This document shows, one piece after another, positions 47,273 to 57,441 of a stretch of 64,000 nt of DNA (its first letter is position 1; every line of letters starts with the position of its first letter). The notes beneath the pieces were generated by a model. That model searched no databases, was not told the DNA's origin, and saw only the letters and a list, made by a program, of their open reading frames with translations. The translations under genes were made by a program, and so were the position numbers. The stretch is from assembly GCA_965277895.1 (NCBI GenBank), contig CBDIDR010000001.1:1550001-1614000 (forward strand), read 5' to 3'. The stretch is from GCA-2862585 sp965277895. GTDB taxonomy: Bacteria; Bacteroidota; Bacteroidia; Flavobacteriales; UBA7312.

Positions 47273-48613
47273 CGTATCGCTTATATAAAAAAACATACCG
47301 TTGTACTTGGATGTGGTATTTCTGGCCTGAGTGTAGCACACTTTCTTTCAAAGAAAACCGATGATTTTATTGTTCTCGAAAAAAGTGGAAAAACTGGCGG
47401 GAATATTCATTCTAAAGTAATTGATGGTTACGTAGTTGAAAACGGACCTAACACCGTATTACTCAATAATGAATCTATAAAATCACTCATCAAAGAGGTC
47501 GGCTTATGGGATAAAATGTCTACTCCTTTAAAAACAGCTGAAAATAACCGCTACGTTTTACACCAAAATAAATTACAATTACTACCTAGAAACCCAATCG
47601 AGTTTATAAAATCACCATTATTGAAATGGTATGAAAAACTGAGGTTACTAAAAGAGCCTTTTGTTAAACCGCACAAAGGCGATACTTCCTTAGCTAACTT
47701 CATAAGCAAACGATTTGGCAAAGCAATTTTAACTCAATTTGTTGAACCTTTTGTAACTGGCATCTATTCAGGAAACCCAAAGAAAATGAGTGCGAAGCAT
47801 ACTCTCAAAATGGTGTGGGAAGCAGAACAAAAACACGGAAGTGTAATAAAAGGCATAATGAAGAAAGAGAAAACACCAAAAGCACAGATGTTTAATTTCC
47901 CGAAAGGTCTTTCTGAGTTAACCGATAAAATTAGCCAACGATTAGAGGATAAAATCCAATGCAATACCGAAATTACTCGTATTAGTAAAACTGATGATGG
48001 TTTTCAAATAATTGACTCAGAAAATAACACAATTCACTGTCAAAAAATCATTTCTACTATTCCTGCTCATACACTTTCAAAAATCATTGATGATTTTGAT
48101 ATAACAGCACATCTGAATGCCGTTGAATATGTGCCTGTTGATGTGTTTCACTTTGGATTCGATAAAAAAGATGTTAAAAATCAAGCACAAGGTTTTGGAG
48201 TACTTAGCAAGCCTTCTGATAATAAACATTTTCTAGGGATACTATTTAATTCAAGAATTTTCCCTCATGTATCACCAAAAAATCAAGAGTTATTTACTGT
48301 AATTGTGGGTGGTAGCAGACAGTCTGAACTATGTTCACTAGAAAAAGGTGAACTGGAAAAAATAATTTTAGAAGAGTTAATGGAGTTAATGCAATGCCAA
48401 AAAGCCCCATCCTTCAAAAATCACACATCGTACATCAAAGGTATACCTCAATATAATCTTGAACTTGACCAACTTTTATTGGAAATAGGTAAATTTGAAA
48501 ACAATTTTCCTAACTTTCATATTTTAGGGAATTATTTTAATGGAGTTTCTGTCAGCGATTGTGTTAAAAAATCTGAAGAACTCATTGAAAACATACACTT
48601 TAACAACAACTAA
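47270..48613 (+). CDS. hemG: Protoporphyrinogen oxidase (HemY/HemG-type flavoprotein)
   Basis: About 447 residues. The FAD-binding Rossmann motif VVLGCGISGLSVAHFL is at the N-terminus, then VLEKSGKTGGNIHS and ENGPNTVLL. Later ILGNYFNGVSVSDCVKK is the FAD-closing motif of this family. It oxidises protoporphyrinogen IX to protoporphyrin IX in haem synthesis. The start is uncertain: the only in-frame start codon near the conserved N-terminus is TTG 47270, which lies in a TAAATTTG -7-like box, and no ATG is available. A non-standard ATA at 47285, which would give MKKHTVVLG, is possible. The downstream T9SS gene begins 0 bp after its stop. Confidence 0.88.
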   Translation: MRIAYIKKHTVVLGCGISGLSVAHFLSKKTDDFIVLEKSGKTGGNIHSKVIDGYVVENGPNTVLLNNESIKSLIKEVGLWDKMSTPLKTAENNRYVLHQNKLQLLPRNPIEFIKSPLLKWYEKLRLLKEPFVKPHKGDTSLANFISKRFGKAILTQFVEPFVTGIYSGNPKKMSAKHTLKMVWEAEQKHGSVIKGIMKKEKTPKAQMFNFPKGLSELTDKISQRLEDKIQCNTEITRISKTDDGFQIIDSENNTIHCQKIISTIPAHTLSKIIDDFDITAHLNAVEYVPVDVFHFGFDKKDVKNQAQGFGVLSKPSDNKHFLGILFNSRIFPHVSPKNQELFTVIVGGSRQSELCSLEKGELEKIILEELMELMQCQKAPSFKNHTSYIKGIPQYNLELDQLLLEIGKFENNFPNFHILGNYFNGVSVSDCVKKSEELIENIHFNNN

Positions 48614-51340
48614 ATGAAATTATTTAAAATTTTATCCATATTAACTCTAATTGGGTTTGTCTTTGTAATGATAAGACCTGAACAACCCATTGATTTTAAT
48701 TCTATTTATAAAGCACCCTCCGAATCTCCATATTCTAGAAAGAAATGGGATGCAATACGTTTACTAGATGCCAATGGTAATATTCCACAAAGTATCAGGA
48801 GAAAAGAGTTAAAATTTGCACAATCTTTACCAAATGATTTAAATAATTCTAATCTCGTTTGGACTGCTGAAGGACCTTACAATGTTGGAGGACGTACTCG
48901 AGCTCTAGCTTATGATGTTACCGACGAAAACACCTTAATTGCTGGTGGTGTTTCTGGTGGTATTTGGCGATCAACAAACTTGGGGCAAAGTTGGAGTAAA
49001 ATGACAAAACCATTCCAATTACACAACGTAACCTGCCTAACACAAGACACTAGACCAGGAAAAGAAAACATATGGTACTATGGAACAGGTGAATTAGCAG
49101 GTAATTCTGCTAGTGGTGGCGGTGCTTATTTCGACGGCAATGGTATTTATAAATCCATTGATAACGGTCTTACTTGGGATTCTATTAGCTCTACTGCTGA
49201 TAACAGTCCGGCTGGAAGTTTCAATGTTTTTGACTTTGCTTGGAACATTGTTCTAGACCCTACAAACCTTGATGAAGACGAAATGTACTTGGCGACATAC
49301 GGGGGCGTCTATCGTTCAGTGGATGGTGGTGAATCTTGGAATGAAGAAGTTGGCGGTGGAGATGCTTACTACAATAATGTCGAAATTACCTCAACAGGGG
49401 TAGTTTATGCTACCCTTAGCTCAGATGGAGCAGGTAAGGGATTTTGGCGTTCTGCTGATGGTATGGAATGGGCAAATATTATGCCTGATAACTTTGGTAA
49501 TACATATGGAAGAACTGCCATTGGAATAAATCCATCTGACGAAAATGAAATCTATTTCTTAACTGCTGAAACTACAAATTCTGGTCAGTTCACCAACACA
49601 TTCTTCAATGGAGAAACCTGGACTTCATTATGGAAATACACCTATCTATGTGGCGATGGAACAGACAGCTGTGGTACATGGGTTAATCTTTCCCAAAACA
49701 TTCCAGCTAATAGACCAACTACCTTTGATAACTTCAACGCACAAGGTGGTTATGATTTATTAGTAAAAGTAAAACCTGATGAACCAAATGTTGTTTTCAT
49801 TGGGGGTACTAACTTATGGCGTTCTACAGACGGCTTTACATCTGACACAAATACTGCTCAAATTGGTGGTTATTATGAAGGTTCAGATCATGGATATGAT
49901 AATTGGGACATCTATGACAGACACCACCCTGACCAACACGATCTTCTATTTTTGCCGTCAGACCCAAATACTATTCTCAGTGCTAATGATGGAGGAATCT
50001 ACAAATCAACAAACTGTTTAGCTACACCTCATCTTTGGACAAGGCTTAATAATGGCTACCAGACAACGCAGCTTTACTCCGTGACCATGGGCAAAGGAAA
50101 CAGTGACTTAATTATTGGTGGTTTTCAAGACAACGGAAACTTTGTAACAATTAGTGATGATGAAACGGACGATTGGGTAATGCCGTTCAACGGAGATGGA
50201 TGTTACAGTGCAGTTGCTGATAATGAAGAGGACTTTTATTTACAAATTCAAAGAGGTGTTTTATTCAAAATGAAACTGAATGAACAAGGGGAAGTAATGG
50301 CATACAACAGAATGGACCCACTAGGTGCTGACACGGTAATGTATGACTTCATTAACTACCTAGCTATGGACCCTAATGATGACGATATTATCTATATGAA
50401 TAACTCTTATCATCTATGGAGAAATAACGATGCTAGTAATTACCCCTACAACAATTCACAAACTAGAACCAATATAGGTTGGGAGGTTTTCTCTGACACT
50501 ACAAACAGAACTATTTCATGTATGGACGTTTCGACTAACCCACCAAATACGGTTTACATTGGTACGAGCGATAATTATATTTATAGAATTGACAATGCCC
50601 ACGAAGGTGATCCTGATATGGTTCTGTTAAATACTTTACCAATAGGCTTTGGTAATAAAAACGTCTCGGCAGTAGAGATTGACCCAACAAATGCTGAACG
50701 GGTATTGGTACTCATTTCAAACTATTCTACATATAGTTTCCTATTTACTGATGATGGTGGACAAACCTGGAAAAAAGTTGGAGGTAATCTAGAAGACTCT
50801 TTTTCTGGTGGTGGAAATGGTCCATCTATGCGAACTGCCGAAATCGCAGTACTTGGAAGTGACACCCTATATTTAGTCGGAGGAAGTACTGGTCTTTACG
50901 GTACAGACAAACTTGAAGGTTTAGATACTGAATGGCGACAAATTGGAACAAATACCATAGGAAATGTAGTCATTGAAAATATTCGTTTTAGAGATAGTGA
51001 TGGTAAGCTTGTTGTAGGAACACATGGTACTGGAGTGTATTCCACAAACATCACCTCTATTTACGATGTGTTCCCAGACTTGGTGAGTATAAATGAAGCT
51101 GATAAAACTACATTTTCTATTTATCCGAACCCTGCAAACAATGTGGTAAATATAGACTTAGAAGAAAATAAAGAATGGGACAGATTGCAACTTATTGATG
51201 TTAGTGGAAAAGTAGTCATTGATAAAAATATAACTTCTAATTCCATCACACTAAATACGTCTGAACTAGACAGAGGGGTTTACTTCATAAACCTAATTGG
51301 TGAACAGAAAAAAGAGAGTAAGAAGTTAATCCTAAACTAG
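48614..51340 (+). CDS. T9SS-exported VPS10/BNR-like beta-propeller protein
   Basis: A 908-residue exported protein with an N-terminal hydrophobic segment (LSILTLIGFVFVMI). Repeated sialidase-like BNR/Asp-box motifs are seen: SGGIWRSTNLGQSW, SVDGGESWNEE, SADGMEWAN, TDDGGQTWKK and others, typical of a VPS10/sortilin-like beta-propeller. The start ATG 48614 is directly after hemG. The end, from about 830, is a T9SS type A sorting domain (SIYPNPANNVVNIDL, DVSGKVV, GVYFINL, KKLILN). It probably binds or processes a surface polymer; no substrate is evident. Its last 4 bp overlap the convergent valS gene. Confidence 0.88.
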   Translation: MKLFKILSILTLIGFVFVMIRPEQPIDFNSIYKAPSESPYSRKKWDAIRLLDANGNIPQSIRRKELKFAQSLPNDLNNSNLVWTAEGPYNVGGRTRALAYDVTDENTLIAGGVSGGIWRSTNLGQSWSKMTKPFQLHNVTCLTQDTRPGKENIWYYGTGELAGNSASGGGAYFDGNGIYKSIDNGLTWDSISSTADNSPAGSFNVFDFAWNIVLDPTNLDEDEMYLATYGGVYRSVDGGESWNEEVGGGDAYYNNVEITSTGVVYATLSSDGAGKGFWRSADGMEWANIMPDNFGNTYGRTAIGINPSDENEIYFLTAETTNSGQFTNTFFNGETWTSLWKYTYLCGDGTDSCGTWVNLSQNIPANRPTTFDNFNAQGGYDLLVKVKPDEPNVVFIGGTNLWRSTDGFTSDTNTAQIGGYYEGSDHGYDNWDIYDRHHPDQHDLLFLPSDPNTILSANDGGIYKSTNCLATPHLWTRLNNGYQTTQLYSVTMGKGNSDLIIGGFQDNGNFVTISDDETDDWVMPFNGDGCYSAVADNEEDFYLQIQRGVLFKMKLNEQGEVMAYNRMDPLGADTVMYDFINYLAMDPNDDDIIYMNNSYHLWRNNDASNYPYNNSQTRTNIGWEVFSDTTNRTISCMDVSTNPPNTVYIGTSDNYIYRIDNAHEGDPDMVLLNTLPIGFGNKNVSAVEIDPTNAERVLVLISNYSTYSFLFTDDGGQTWKKVGGNLEDSFSGGGNGPSMRTAEIAVLGSDTLYLVGGSTGLYGTDKLEGLDTEWRQIGTNTIGNVVIENIRFRDSDGKLVVGTHGTGVYSTNITSIYDVFPDLVSINEADKTTFSIYPNPANNVVNIDLEENKEWDRLQLIDVSGKVVIDKNITSNSITLNTSELDRGVYFINLIGEQKKESKKLILN

Positions 51341-53946
51341 GATAACGCTTTTATTTGATCCTCTAAAACAGCAATCTTCGCTAAGGCGTCAGATTGCTTT
51401 TTTCTTTCAATTGCTACTACCTGTTCTGGAGCGTTATTTACAAATCGTTCGTTAGAAAGTTTACCCTCAACGGATTTCAAAAAACCATGCGTATAGTCTA
51501 ATTCTGAGTGTAACTTTTCTAATTCAGCACCCACATCAATATTATCTGATAAAGGCACAAAGAATTCATTGGATTTCACTCTGAAAGAAAAAGCTCCATC
51601 AACAGCATCTTCCGTATAGGAAAGTTCAGATAAATTCACCAATCTGCATACTAGAGAGTCCATTGAGTTTGACGTCTCTTCGTTAGTCTTCACAAATAAT
51701 TTTAAAGCATCTTTATTAGGTATTTGCTTGTCTTTTCTGATAGTTCGGATAGCTGATACAATCTCTGTAGCGTAGTCAAAATCGTTTATAACAGATTGAT
51801 TTACTTCCTTAGATTTTGGCCAAGATGAAACAATAATATCTTCATCTCTCTCAGCTATTAAATGCCATATTTCTTCTGTCAAAAACGGCATAAAAGGATG
51901 TAATAATTTCAGTAGATTTTCTAAAAACAGTGTGGTAGCATCGAGTGTTTTTGAATCAATAGGCTTTTGATAATTAGGTTTAATGGATTCTAAATACCAA
52001 GAGCAAAAATCGTCCCAAACTAAACGGTATGTAAGCATCAAGGCTTCCGAGATTCTGTATTTTTCAAAAGCCTGATTTATCGACTCAAGTGTACTCTGAA
52101 ATTTATTTTCAAACCAATCAATAGCTATTGCGGATGATTCTGGCTGATTAACATCAGCTACCTCCCACCCTTTTATCAATCTTGTGGCGTTCCATATTTT
52201 ATTGGAAAAATTTCGTCCTTGTTCGCATAGAGATTCGTCAAATGGTAAATCATTTCCAGCTGGAGAGGATAATAGCATTCCAACCCTTACACCATCAGCA
52301 CCATGCTTATTCATTAATTCTATTGGGTCAGGCGAATTTCCTAGTGACTTAGACATTTTTCGTCCCAATTTATCCCTCACTATACCTGTTAGATATACAT
52401 TTTTGAATGGCAATTCACCTTTATATTCATAACCTGCCATTATCATTCTCGCTACCCAGAAAAATAAAATTTCAGGAGCAGTAACGAGGTCATTGGTAGG
52501 GTAGTAATAATTAACCTCTTCATTGTCAGGATTGCGAATACCATCAAAAACGGAAATTGGCCACAACCATGATGAAAACCAAGTATCCAAAACATCTTCA
52601 TCTTGTCTTAAATCTGAAAGCGTAATATTTGGATTTATTTTTTGAGCTTCTTCTAAGGCTAATTCTTTTGATTCAGCAACGACATAATTGTTTCCCTCAT
52701 AAAAGTAAGCTGGTATTTGCTGTCCCCACCACAATTGTCTGGAAACACACCAATCTTTTATGTTTTCCATCCAATGTCTATAGGTGTTTTTAAACTTCTC
52801 AGGATGAAATTTTATGGTATCGTTCATTACATTTTCTAAAGCAGGTTTAGAAAATTCGTCCATCTTAAAAAACCATTGCATGGATAGCTTTGGCTCAATA
52901 ACAGCATCTGTACGTTCTGAAAAACCAACTTTGTTGATCAAGTCTTCAGTCTTTACTAAATGTGATTTTTCTTCTAAGTCTTTAGCAATCTCTTTACGTA
53001 CATCAAATCTATCTTTACCTACATACAATTGGGCAGATTCATTTAAAGTACCGTCATCGTTTAAAATATCTATGACTTCAAGACCATGTTTATCACCAAG
53101 CTGGTAATCGTTAATATCATGAGCTGGAGTAACTTTCAAAGCACCTGTTCCAAATTCCATATCGACATACTCATCGAAGATGATTGGTACAGAACGGTCA
53201 ATTAAAGGGACAATGGCTTTTTTACCCTTTAAATGTGTATAGCGTTCATCATTTGGATTAACGCAAATAGCACTATCTCCAAGGATTGTCTCTGGTCGCG
53301 TAGTAGCTACAGTTAAATAGTCATCGCTGCCTTCAATCTGATAACGAATGTGATATAATTTAGAATTAACTTCTTTGTGTATTACCTCTTCATCAGACAA
53401 AGCCGTTTGTGCACTAGGGTCCCAATTTACCATTCTAACGCCTCTGTAAATGAGTCCTTTTTGGTGTAAATCCACAAATACCTTAATCACGGATTCACTC
53501 ATGTCATCGTCCATAGTGAATTTAGTACGGTCCCAATCGCACGATGCTCCTAACTTCTTTAGTTGCTCAAGAATTATGCCGCCGTGTTTTTCTTTCCATT
53601 CCCAAGCATGCTCTAAAAACTCTTCACGACTTAGGTCTGATTTATCTATACCTTCTTTAGCCAATTTTTGCACTACTTTGGCTTCGGTAGCAATAGATGC
53701 ATGGTCAGTTCCAGGTACCCAACAAGTATTAAAGCCTTGCATTCTTGCTTTACGAATGAGTACATCTTGTAAAGTATTGTTTAACATATGCCCCATATGC
53801 AATACCCCAGTTACATTTGGAGGTGGAATTACAATAGTATACGCCTCTCTATCATCAGGTTTAGAATTAAAATAACCTTTGGATAACCAATGGGCGTACC
53901 ATTTTTCTTCAGCACTAGCAGGCTTATATGTTTTAGATATACTCAT
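51337..53946 (-). CDS. valS: Valyl-tRNA synthetase
   Basis: A class I synthetase of 869 residues counted from ATG 53944-53946 (MSISKTYKPASAEEKW). A reading 41 codons longer would begin with sequence unlike any valS and run into a promoter region. HMGHMLNNTLQD is the HIGH motif, KMSKSLGNSPDP the KMSKS loop, and a long editing (CP1) domain lies between. The C-terminal coiled coil of ValS is present (AELEKLHSELDYTHGF). Its end overlaps the T9SS gene by 4 bp. Confidence 0.97.
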   Translation of the reverse strand: MSISKTYKPASAEEKWYAHWLSKGYFNSKPDDREAYTIVIPPPNVTGVLHMGHMLNNTLQDVLIRKARMQGFNTCWVPGTDHASIATEAKVVQKLAKEGIDKSDLSREEFLEHAWEWKEKHGGIILEQLKKLGASCDWDRTKFTMDDDMSESVIKVFVDLHQKGLIYRGVRMVNWDPSAQTALSDEEVIHKEVNSKLYHIRYQIEGSDDYLTVATTRPETILGDSAICVNPNDERYTHLKGKKAIVPLIDRSVPIIFDEYVDMEFGTGALKVTPAHDINDYQLGDKHGLEVIDILNDDGTLNESAQLYVGKDRFDVRKEIAKDLEEKSHLVKTEDLINKVGFSERTDAVIEPKLSMQWFFKMDEFSKPALENVMNDTIKFHPEKFKNTYRHWMENIKDWCVSRQLWWGQQIPAYFYEGNNYVVAESKELALEEAQKINPNITLSDLRQDEDVLDTWFSSWLWPISVFDGIRNPDNEEVNYYYPTNDLVTAPEILFFWVARMIMAGYEYKGELPFKNVYLTGIVRDKLGRKMSKSLGNSPDPIELMNKHGADGVRVGMLLSSPAGNDLPFDESLCEQGRNFSNKIWNATRLIKGWEVADVNQPESSAIAIDWFENKFQSTLESINQAFEKYRISEALMLTYRLVWDDFCSWYLESIKPNYQKPIDSKTLDATTLFLENLLKLLHPFMPFLTEEIWHLIAERDEDIIVSSWPKSKEVNQSVINDFDYATEIVSAIRTIRKDKQIPNKDALKLFVKTNEETSNSMDSLVCRLVNLSELSYTEDAVDGAFSFRVKSNEFFVPLSDNIDVGAELEKLHSELDYTHGFLKSVEGKLSNERFVNNAPEQVVAIERKKQSDALAKIAVLEDQIKALS

Positions 53947-54030
53947 TACAAACTTTAATAAGCTCCAAAAATAATACTTTAGACCATAAATTGGGGGTGA
54001 ATTTTGGATTAATACAACACAATATTTTAG

Positions 54031-54038
54031 TACATTTG
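54031..54038 (+). promoter_or_regulatory. -7 promoter box upstream of the DUF1573 gene
   Basis: TACATTTG, a match to TAnnTTTG, 39 nt before the start ATG. A TTTG at 54003-54006 lies 24 nt upstream, longer than the usual spacing. Confidence 0.45.
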
Positions 54039-54077
54039 TTGTTCTAAAGATTAGAAACCAAAAAAACACATATTAAA

Positions 54078-54536
54078 ATGAAAAAAATATTTTTAGCTAT
54101 CGCCTTAATTGGAGCAACAGTATCACTACAAGCACAAAGCTCATCTTCTGCTGCAAAAGAGATTAAAGCTGGTCCAAAAATGGAGTTTGAATCTACTGTC
54201 ATTGATTATGGTTTAATTGAGCATAATGCTGATGGCAAAAGAGAGTTTGTTCTTACTAATACTGGAAATGCACCATTAATTATTTCGAATGCTAAAGGAA
54301 GTTGTGGTTGTACTGTTCCTACATGGCCAAAAGCACCAATTGCACCAGGTGAGTCAGCTTCGATTGGTGTAAAGTACGCTACAAATAGAATTGGTAAGTT
54401 TACTAAGACCATTACTCTAACTACTAACTCTGCTGAAAAAACTAAAGTTTTGACAGTGAAAGGTGAGGTTAAAAAGCCTGCACAAGCACCTTCTGCACCT
54501 ACAAAGCCCAAAGCATCGGTTTTAGAAGTAAAATAA
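54078..54536 (+). CDS. DUF1573-domain secreted protein
   Basis: A 152-residue protein with signal peptide MKKIFLAIALIGATVSLQAQ and an Ig-like beta-sandwich domain of the DUF1573 family. EFVLTNTGNAPLIISNAKGSCGC, here split as EFVLTNTGNAPLIIS and NAKGSCGCTVP, and GKFTKTITLTTNS are visible. The domain is common in Bacteroidota periplasmic proteins with no defined function. The C-terminus is Ala/Pro/Lys-rich. A strong terminator follows. Confidence 0.88.
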   Translation: MKKIFLAIALIGATVSLQAQSSSSAAKEIKAGPKMEFESTVIDYGLIEHNADGKREFVLTNTGNAPLIISNAKGSCGCTVPTWPKAPIAPGESASIGVKYATNRIGKFTKTITLTTNSAEKTKVLTVKGEVKKPAQAPSAPTKPKASVLEVK

Positions 54537-54566
54537 TTTAAGTTTTAATTAATTTCAGTTTAATAG

Positions 54567-54601
54567 ACACCCCCTTTTAATGATATCGGGGGTGTTTTTT
54601 T
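54567..54601 (+). terminator. Rho-independent terminator after the DUF1573 gene
   Basis: The stem ACACCCCC (54567-54574) pairs with GGGGGTGT (54588-54595) perfectly, followed by a run of T residues. It also shows that the start of the next gene cannot be the upstream reading from 54580. Confidence 0.92.
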
Positions 54602-54612
54602 ATCCAAGAGCA

Positions 54613-55812
54613 ATGCCAAAAATTTCAACTAAGGGAATCAAAATGCCCGAATCACCAATCCGTAAGTTAGTTCCTTTTGCTGAAGGAGCTAAACGAAAAT
54701 GGAAAACTGTTTTTCACCTCAACATTGGTCAGCCTGATATCAAATCACCAGAAGTAGCTTTGGATGCTATTCATAATTTTAGTGATAAAGTAGTAGAATA
54801 TAGCCACTCTGCTGGATTTGAAAGTTACCGAAAAGGCTTAGCCAATTATTACCAAAATGTTGGAATAAACATTGACCATTCTGATATAATGGTAACTACT
54901 GGCGGTTCCGAAGCTCTTTTATTTGCTCTAAATACATGTTTGGATAATGGCGATGAAATAATTATTCCAGAACCCTTTTATGCCAACTACAATGGATTTT
55001 CCATTTCTGCAGGTGTTCAAGTAAAACCAATAACAACTTCTATAAACGATGGATTCGCTCTACCTGCTATTGAAGAATTTGAAAAACTCATTACTCCAAA
55101 TACTAAGGCTATCCTTATTTGCAACCCGGGTAACCCAACTGGCTACTTATACTCCAAAGAAGAATTAGAAACCCTAAGGAATATCGTTGTCAAACATGAT
55201 TTGTTCCTATTTGCTGACGAAGTATATAGAGAGTTTTGCTACGATGGCAACACACACCATTCTGTATTGAATATTGAAGGATTGGAACAACACGCAGTTG
55301 TGATTGACTCCACCTCAAAACGATATAGCATGTGTGGTATTCGTGTTGGCTGTATGATTTCGAAAAATAAGGACGTTATGGCAACTGCTTTAAAATTTGC
55401 TCAAGCTCGTTTGTCTCCACCTACTTTAGGTCAAGTAGCTGGCGAGGCAGCCTTAAGCACTCCAACAAAATATTTTGATGAAGTTAGTGAAGAATATGTT
55501 GCTCGTAGAGACTTGCTCATTGAGGGCTTGAATAAAATTGAAGGCGTAATTTGTCCCAAACCCAAAGGGGCATTCTATTGCATTGCACAACTACCTGTTG
55601 ATGATGCTGATAAATTTGCTCAATGGCTTTTGGAAGACTTTGACTACAATGGCAAAACGCTTATGGTAGCTCCTGCTGCTGGTTTTTACTCTACGCCCAA
55701 TACTGGCACTAATCAAGTTAGAATAGCCTATGTCCTCAATCAAGAAGCACTGACTCAAGCTGTAGAATGTTTGGAGAAAGCTCTTGAAGTTTATCCTGGT
55801 AAAACACTTTAA
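54613..55812 (+). CDS. Class I/II PLP-dependent aminotransferase
   Basis: About 399 residues. I start at ATG 54613, since the longer reading begins inside the terminator hairpin. The fold-type I pattern is visible: YSHSAGFESYRKGLANYY, then ICNPGNPTGYLYSKEE, FADEVYREFCY and STSKRYSMCGIRVGCM with the PLP lysine (SK of STSK). It resembles the aspartate/aromatic aminotransferases of AspC/PatA type; the amino acid donor cannot be set. Its stop overlaps the next gene by one base (TAATG). Confidence 0.9.
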   Translation: MPKISTKGIKMPESPIRKLVPFAEGAKRKWKTVFHLNIGQPDIKSPEVALDAIHNFSDKVVEYSHSAGFESYRKGLANYYQNVGINIDHSDIMVTTGGSEALLFALNTCLDNGDEIIIPEPFYANYNGFSISAGVQVKPITTSINDGFALPAIEEFEKLITPNTKAILICNPGNPTGYLYSKEELETLRNIVVKHDLFLFADEVYREFCYDGNTHHSVLNIEGLEQHAVVIDSTSKRYSMCGIRVGCMISKNKDVMATALKFAQARLSPPTLGQVAGEAALSTPTKYFDEVSEEYVARRDLLIEGLNKIEGVICPKPKGAFYCIAQLPVDDADKFAQWLLEDFDYNGKTLMVAPAAGFYSTPNTGTNQVRIAYVLNQEALTQAVECLEKALEVYPGKTL

Positions 55813-56300
55813 TGGACTTAGAGAGACACAAAGCTTTGGTGAAACAGAAGGCTAAAGAAAATAAAGTCTTCTTTCAGCAAGTCAAACGTCTCAAGCCAAA
55901 AGTCTTAGACCAACAGATACACCAACTTCATGAAGAGGTGTTCGCATGTACCGACTGCCTAAAATGTGCCAACTGCTGTACCACCACAGGACCACTGTTT
56001 ACTGATAAAGACATAAGCCGAATTTCTAAACATCTACGACTAAGACCATCTGAATTTACTGAAAAATACTTACGTATTGATGAAGACAATGACTATGTAT
56101 TGCAGTCTGTGCCTTGTACTTTTTTAGGTGATGACAACAGATGTAGTATTTATGATGTTCGACCTAAAGCGTGTAGAGAGTTTCCTCATACCTATAGAGT
56201 TAAACAACATCAAATACTAAACTTAACTCAAAAAAATGTGGCTGTTTGTCCAGCAGTGTTTGAAATAGTGGAGAGGATGAAAGATACTATTCATAAATAA
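55812..56300 (+). CDS. YkgJ-type cysteine-cluster protein
   Basis: A 162-residue protein with the cysteine-rich pattern of the YkgJ/UPF0153 family: CTDCLKCANCCTT near residues 37-50, then CTFLGDDNRCSIYDVRPKAC and VAVCPAV. The cysteines probably bind zinc or an iron-sulphur cluster. Function unknown. It is coupled to the upstream aminotransferase by a TAATG and overlaps the convergent NamZ-type gene by 14 bp. Confidence 0.88.
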   Translation: MDLERHKALVKQKAKENKVFFQQVKRLKPKVLDQQIHQLHEEVFACTDCLKCANCCTTTGPLFTDKDISRISKHLRLRPSEFTEKYLRIDEDNDYVLQSVPCTFLGDDNRCSIYDVRPKACREFPHTYRVKQHQILNLTQKNVAVCPAVFEIVERMKDTIHK

Positions 56301-57432
56301 GATAAGCATTCCTCATTTTCTTAAATGCCTCAAGTTCATCAGACCAAGCTTTTCTAATTTCTTCTTCTGATTTTCCTTCGATAATAGATAGCCTTAAGGA
56401 ATTTCCTCCAGCTAATTTATCAAAGAAAGCATTGAAAAAAGTGCTTTTATCTTCAGCCTGTTCGTAGGCATTCATTAGAAAAGATAAATCTATTTGCTCA
56501 AGTTTTTTATGTTTACTGAGGTCTATGCCAAAGCATTTTTGACCTTCATGTTTAGGGTACTTAGCTCCTTCCCCACTTTTAGGAATAAAATAATAATCGC
56601 TTTTCAAATAGGGTGCCCCATAGTGTTGGAAAGGTAAAGGCGTTCCACGACCAACACTAACTGTAGTCCCTTCAAACAAGCACAGTGAAGGGTATAAATT
56701 TACTGATTGAGCATTGGGTAAGTTTGGCGATGGTTTTACTGGTAAATCATAAGGCTTATATCTTTCATAAGCTGTCATTGGAATAACATTTAAATCACAT
56801 TCTACACCCTCTTTGAGCCATTTTTCACCATTAATCATTTGGGCATATTCGCCAATGGTCATTCCATGAACTATTGGAATAGGATGCATTCCTACAAACG
56901 AACGGAAAGCGGTATCTAAAACCGGACCATCTACATAATGTCCGTTGGGGTTAGGCCTGTCAAGCACCAAAACTGAAATATTATGTTCAGCAGCAGCTTC
57001 CATAACATAGTGCAAAGTCGATATATAAGTGTAAAAACGAGCTCCAACATCCTGAATGTCAAATAATAAAACATCTATTCCTACCAACTGCTCAGCCTTT
57101 GGCTTCTTATTACTTCCATAAAGGGAAACAATGGATAAGCCTGAACGTTCATCGACACCATTATCAATATAAGCACCGGCATCAGCAGTTCCTCTAAAAC
57201 CGTGTTCTGGACTAAATACTTTAACAACATCAAGATTACTATTAAGCAGACTATCCACCAAATGAGTCGAAGCTATCAACGAACTTTGGTTACCAACTAC
57301 AGCAATCGATTTCCCTTCCAAAAGGGGGAAATAAATAGCCGTTCGTTCAGCACCGACTTGAAAAGTGCCTTGTGCACAAGACCATTGCAAAAAACACAAA
57401 AGACAAAGGAATAAATGATTAATTTTAGCCAT
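56287..57432 (-). CDS. DUF1343 / NamZ-type exo-beta-N-acetylmuramidase
   Basis: A 381-residue exported protein. The N-terminus MAKINHLFLCLLCFLQWSCAQG resembles a lipoprotein signal with a cysteine at about position 19, though the lipobox is imperfect. Conserved stretches SPEHGFRG, LLFDIQDVGARFYTYISTLH, VLDRPNPNG and FEGTTVSVGRGTPLPF mark the DUF1343 (NamZ) family. Members remove N-acetylmuramic acid residues from the ends of peptidoglycan fragments, supporting cell-wall recycling. Its start codon is only 9 bp from the divergent permease gene. It overlaps the YkgJ gene tail-to-tail by 14 bp. Confidence 0.87.
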   Translation of the reverse strand: MAKINHLFLCLLCFLQWSCAQGTFQVGAERTAIYFPLLEGKSIAVVGNQSSLIASTHLVDSLLNSNLDVVKVFSPEHGFRGTADAGAYIDNGVDERSGLSIVSLYGSNKKPKAEQLVGIDVLLFDIQDVGARFYTYISTLHYVMEAAAEHNISVLVLDRPNPNGHYVDGPVLDTAFRSFVGMHPIPIVHGMTIGEYAQMINGEKWLKEGVECDLNVIPMTAYERYKPYDLPVKPSPNLPNAQSVNLYPSLCLFEGTTVSVGRGTPLPFQHYGAPYLKSDYYFIPKSGEGAKYPKHEGQKCFGIDLSKHKKLEQIDLSFLMNAYEQAEDKSTFFNAFFDKLAGGNSLRLSIIEGKSEEEIRKAWSDELEAFKKMRNAYLIYE

Positions 57433-57441
57433 TAGTATTTT

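Noticed and set aside
53947..54069. Upstream extension of valS by 41 residues
   Set aside because: The extension is hydrophobic and unlike ValS, and overlaps the promoter box of the divergent DUF1573 gene.
54580..54612. Start of the aminotransferase at 54580
   Set aside because: It would begin inside a strong terminator hairpin. ATG 54613 fits the family N-terminus.
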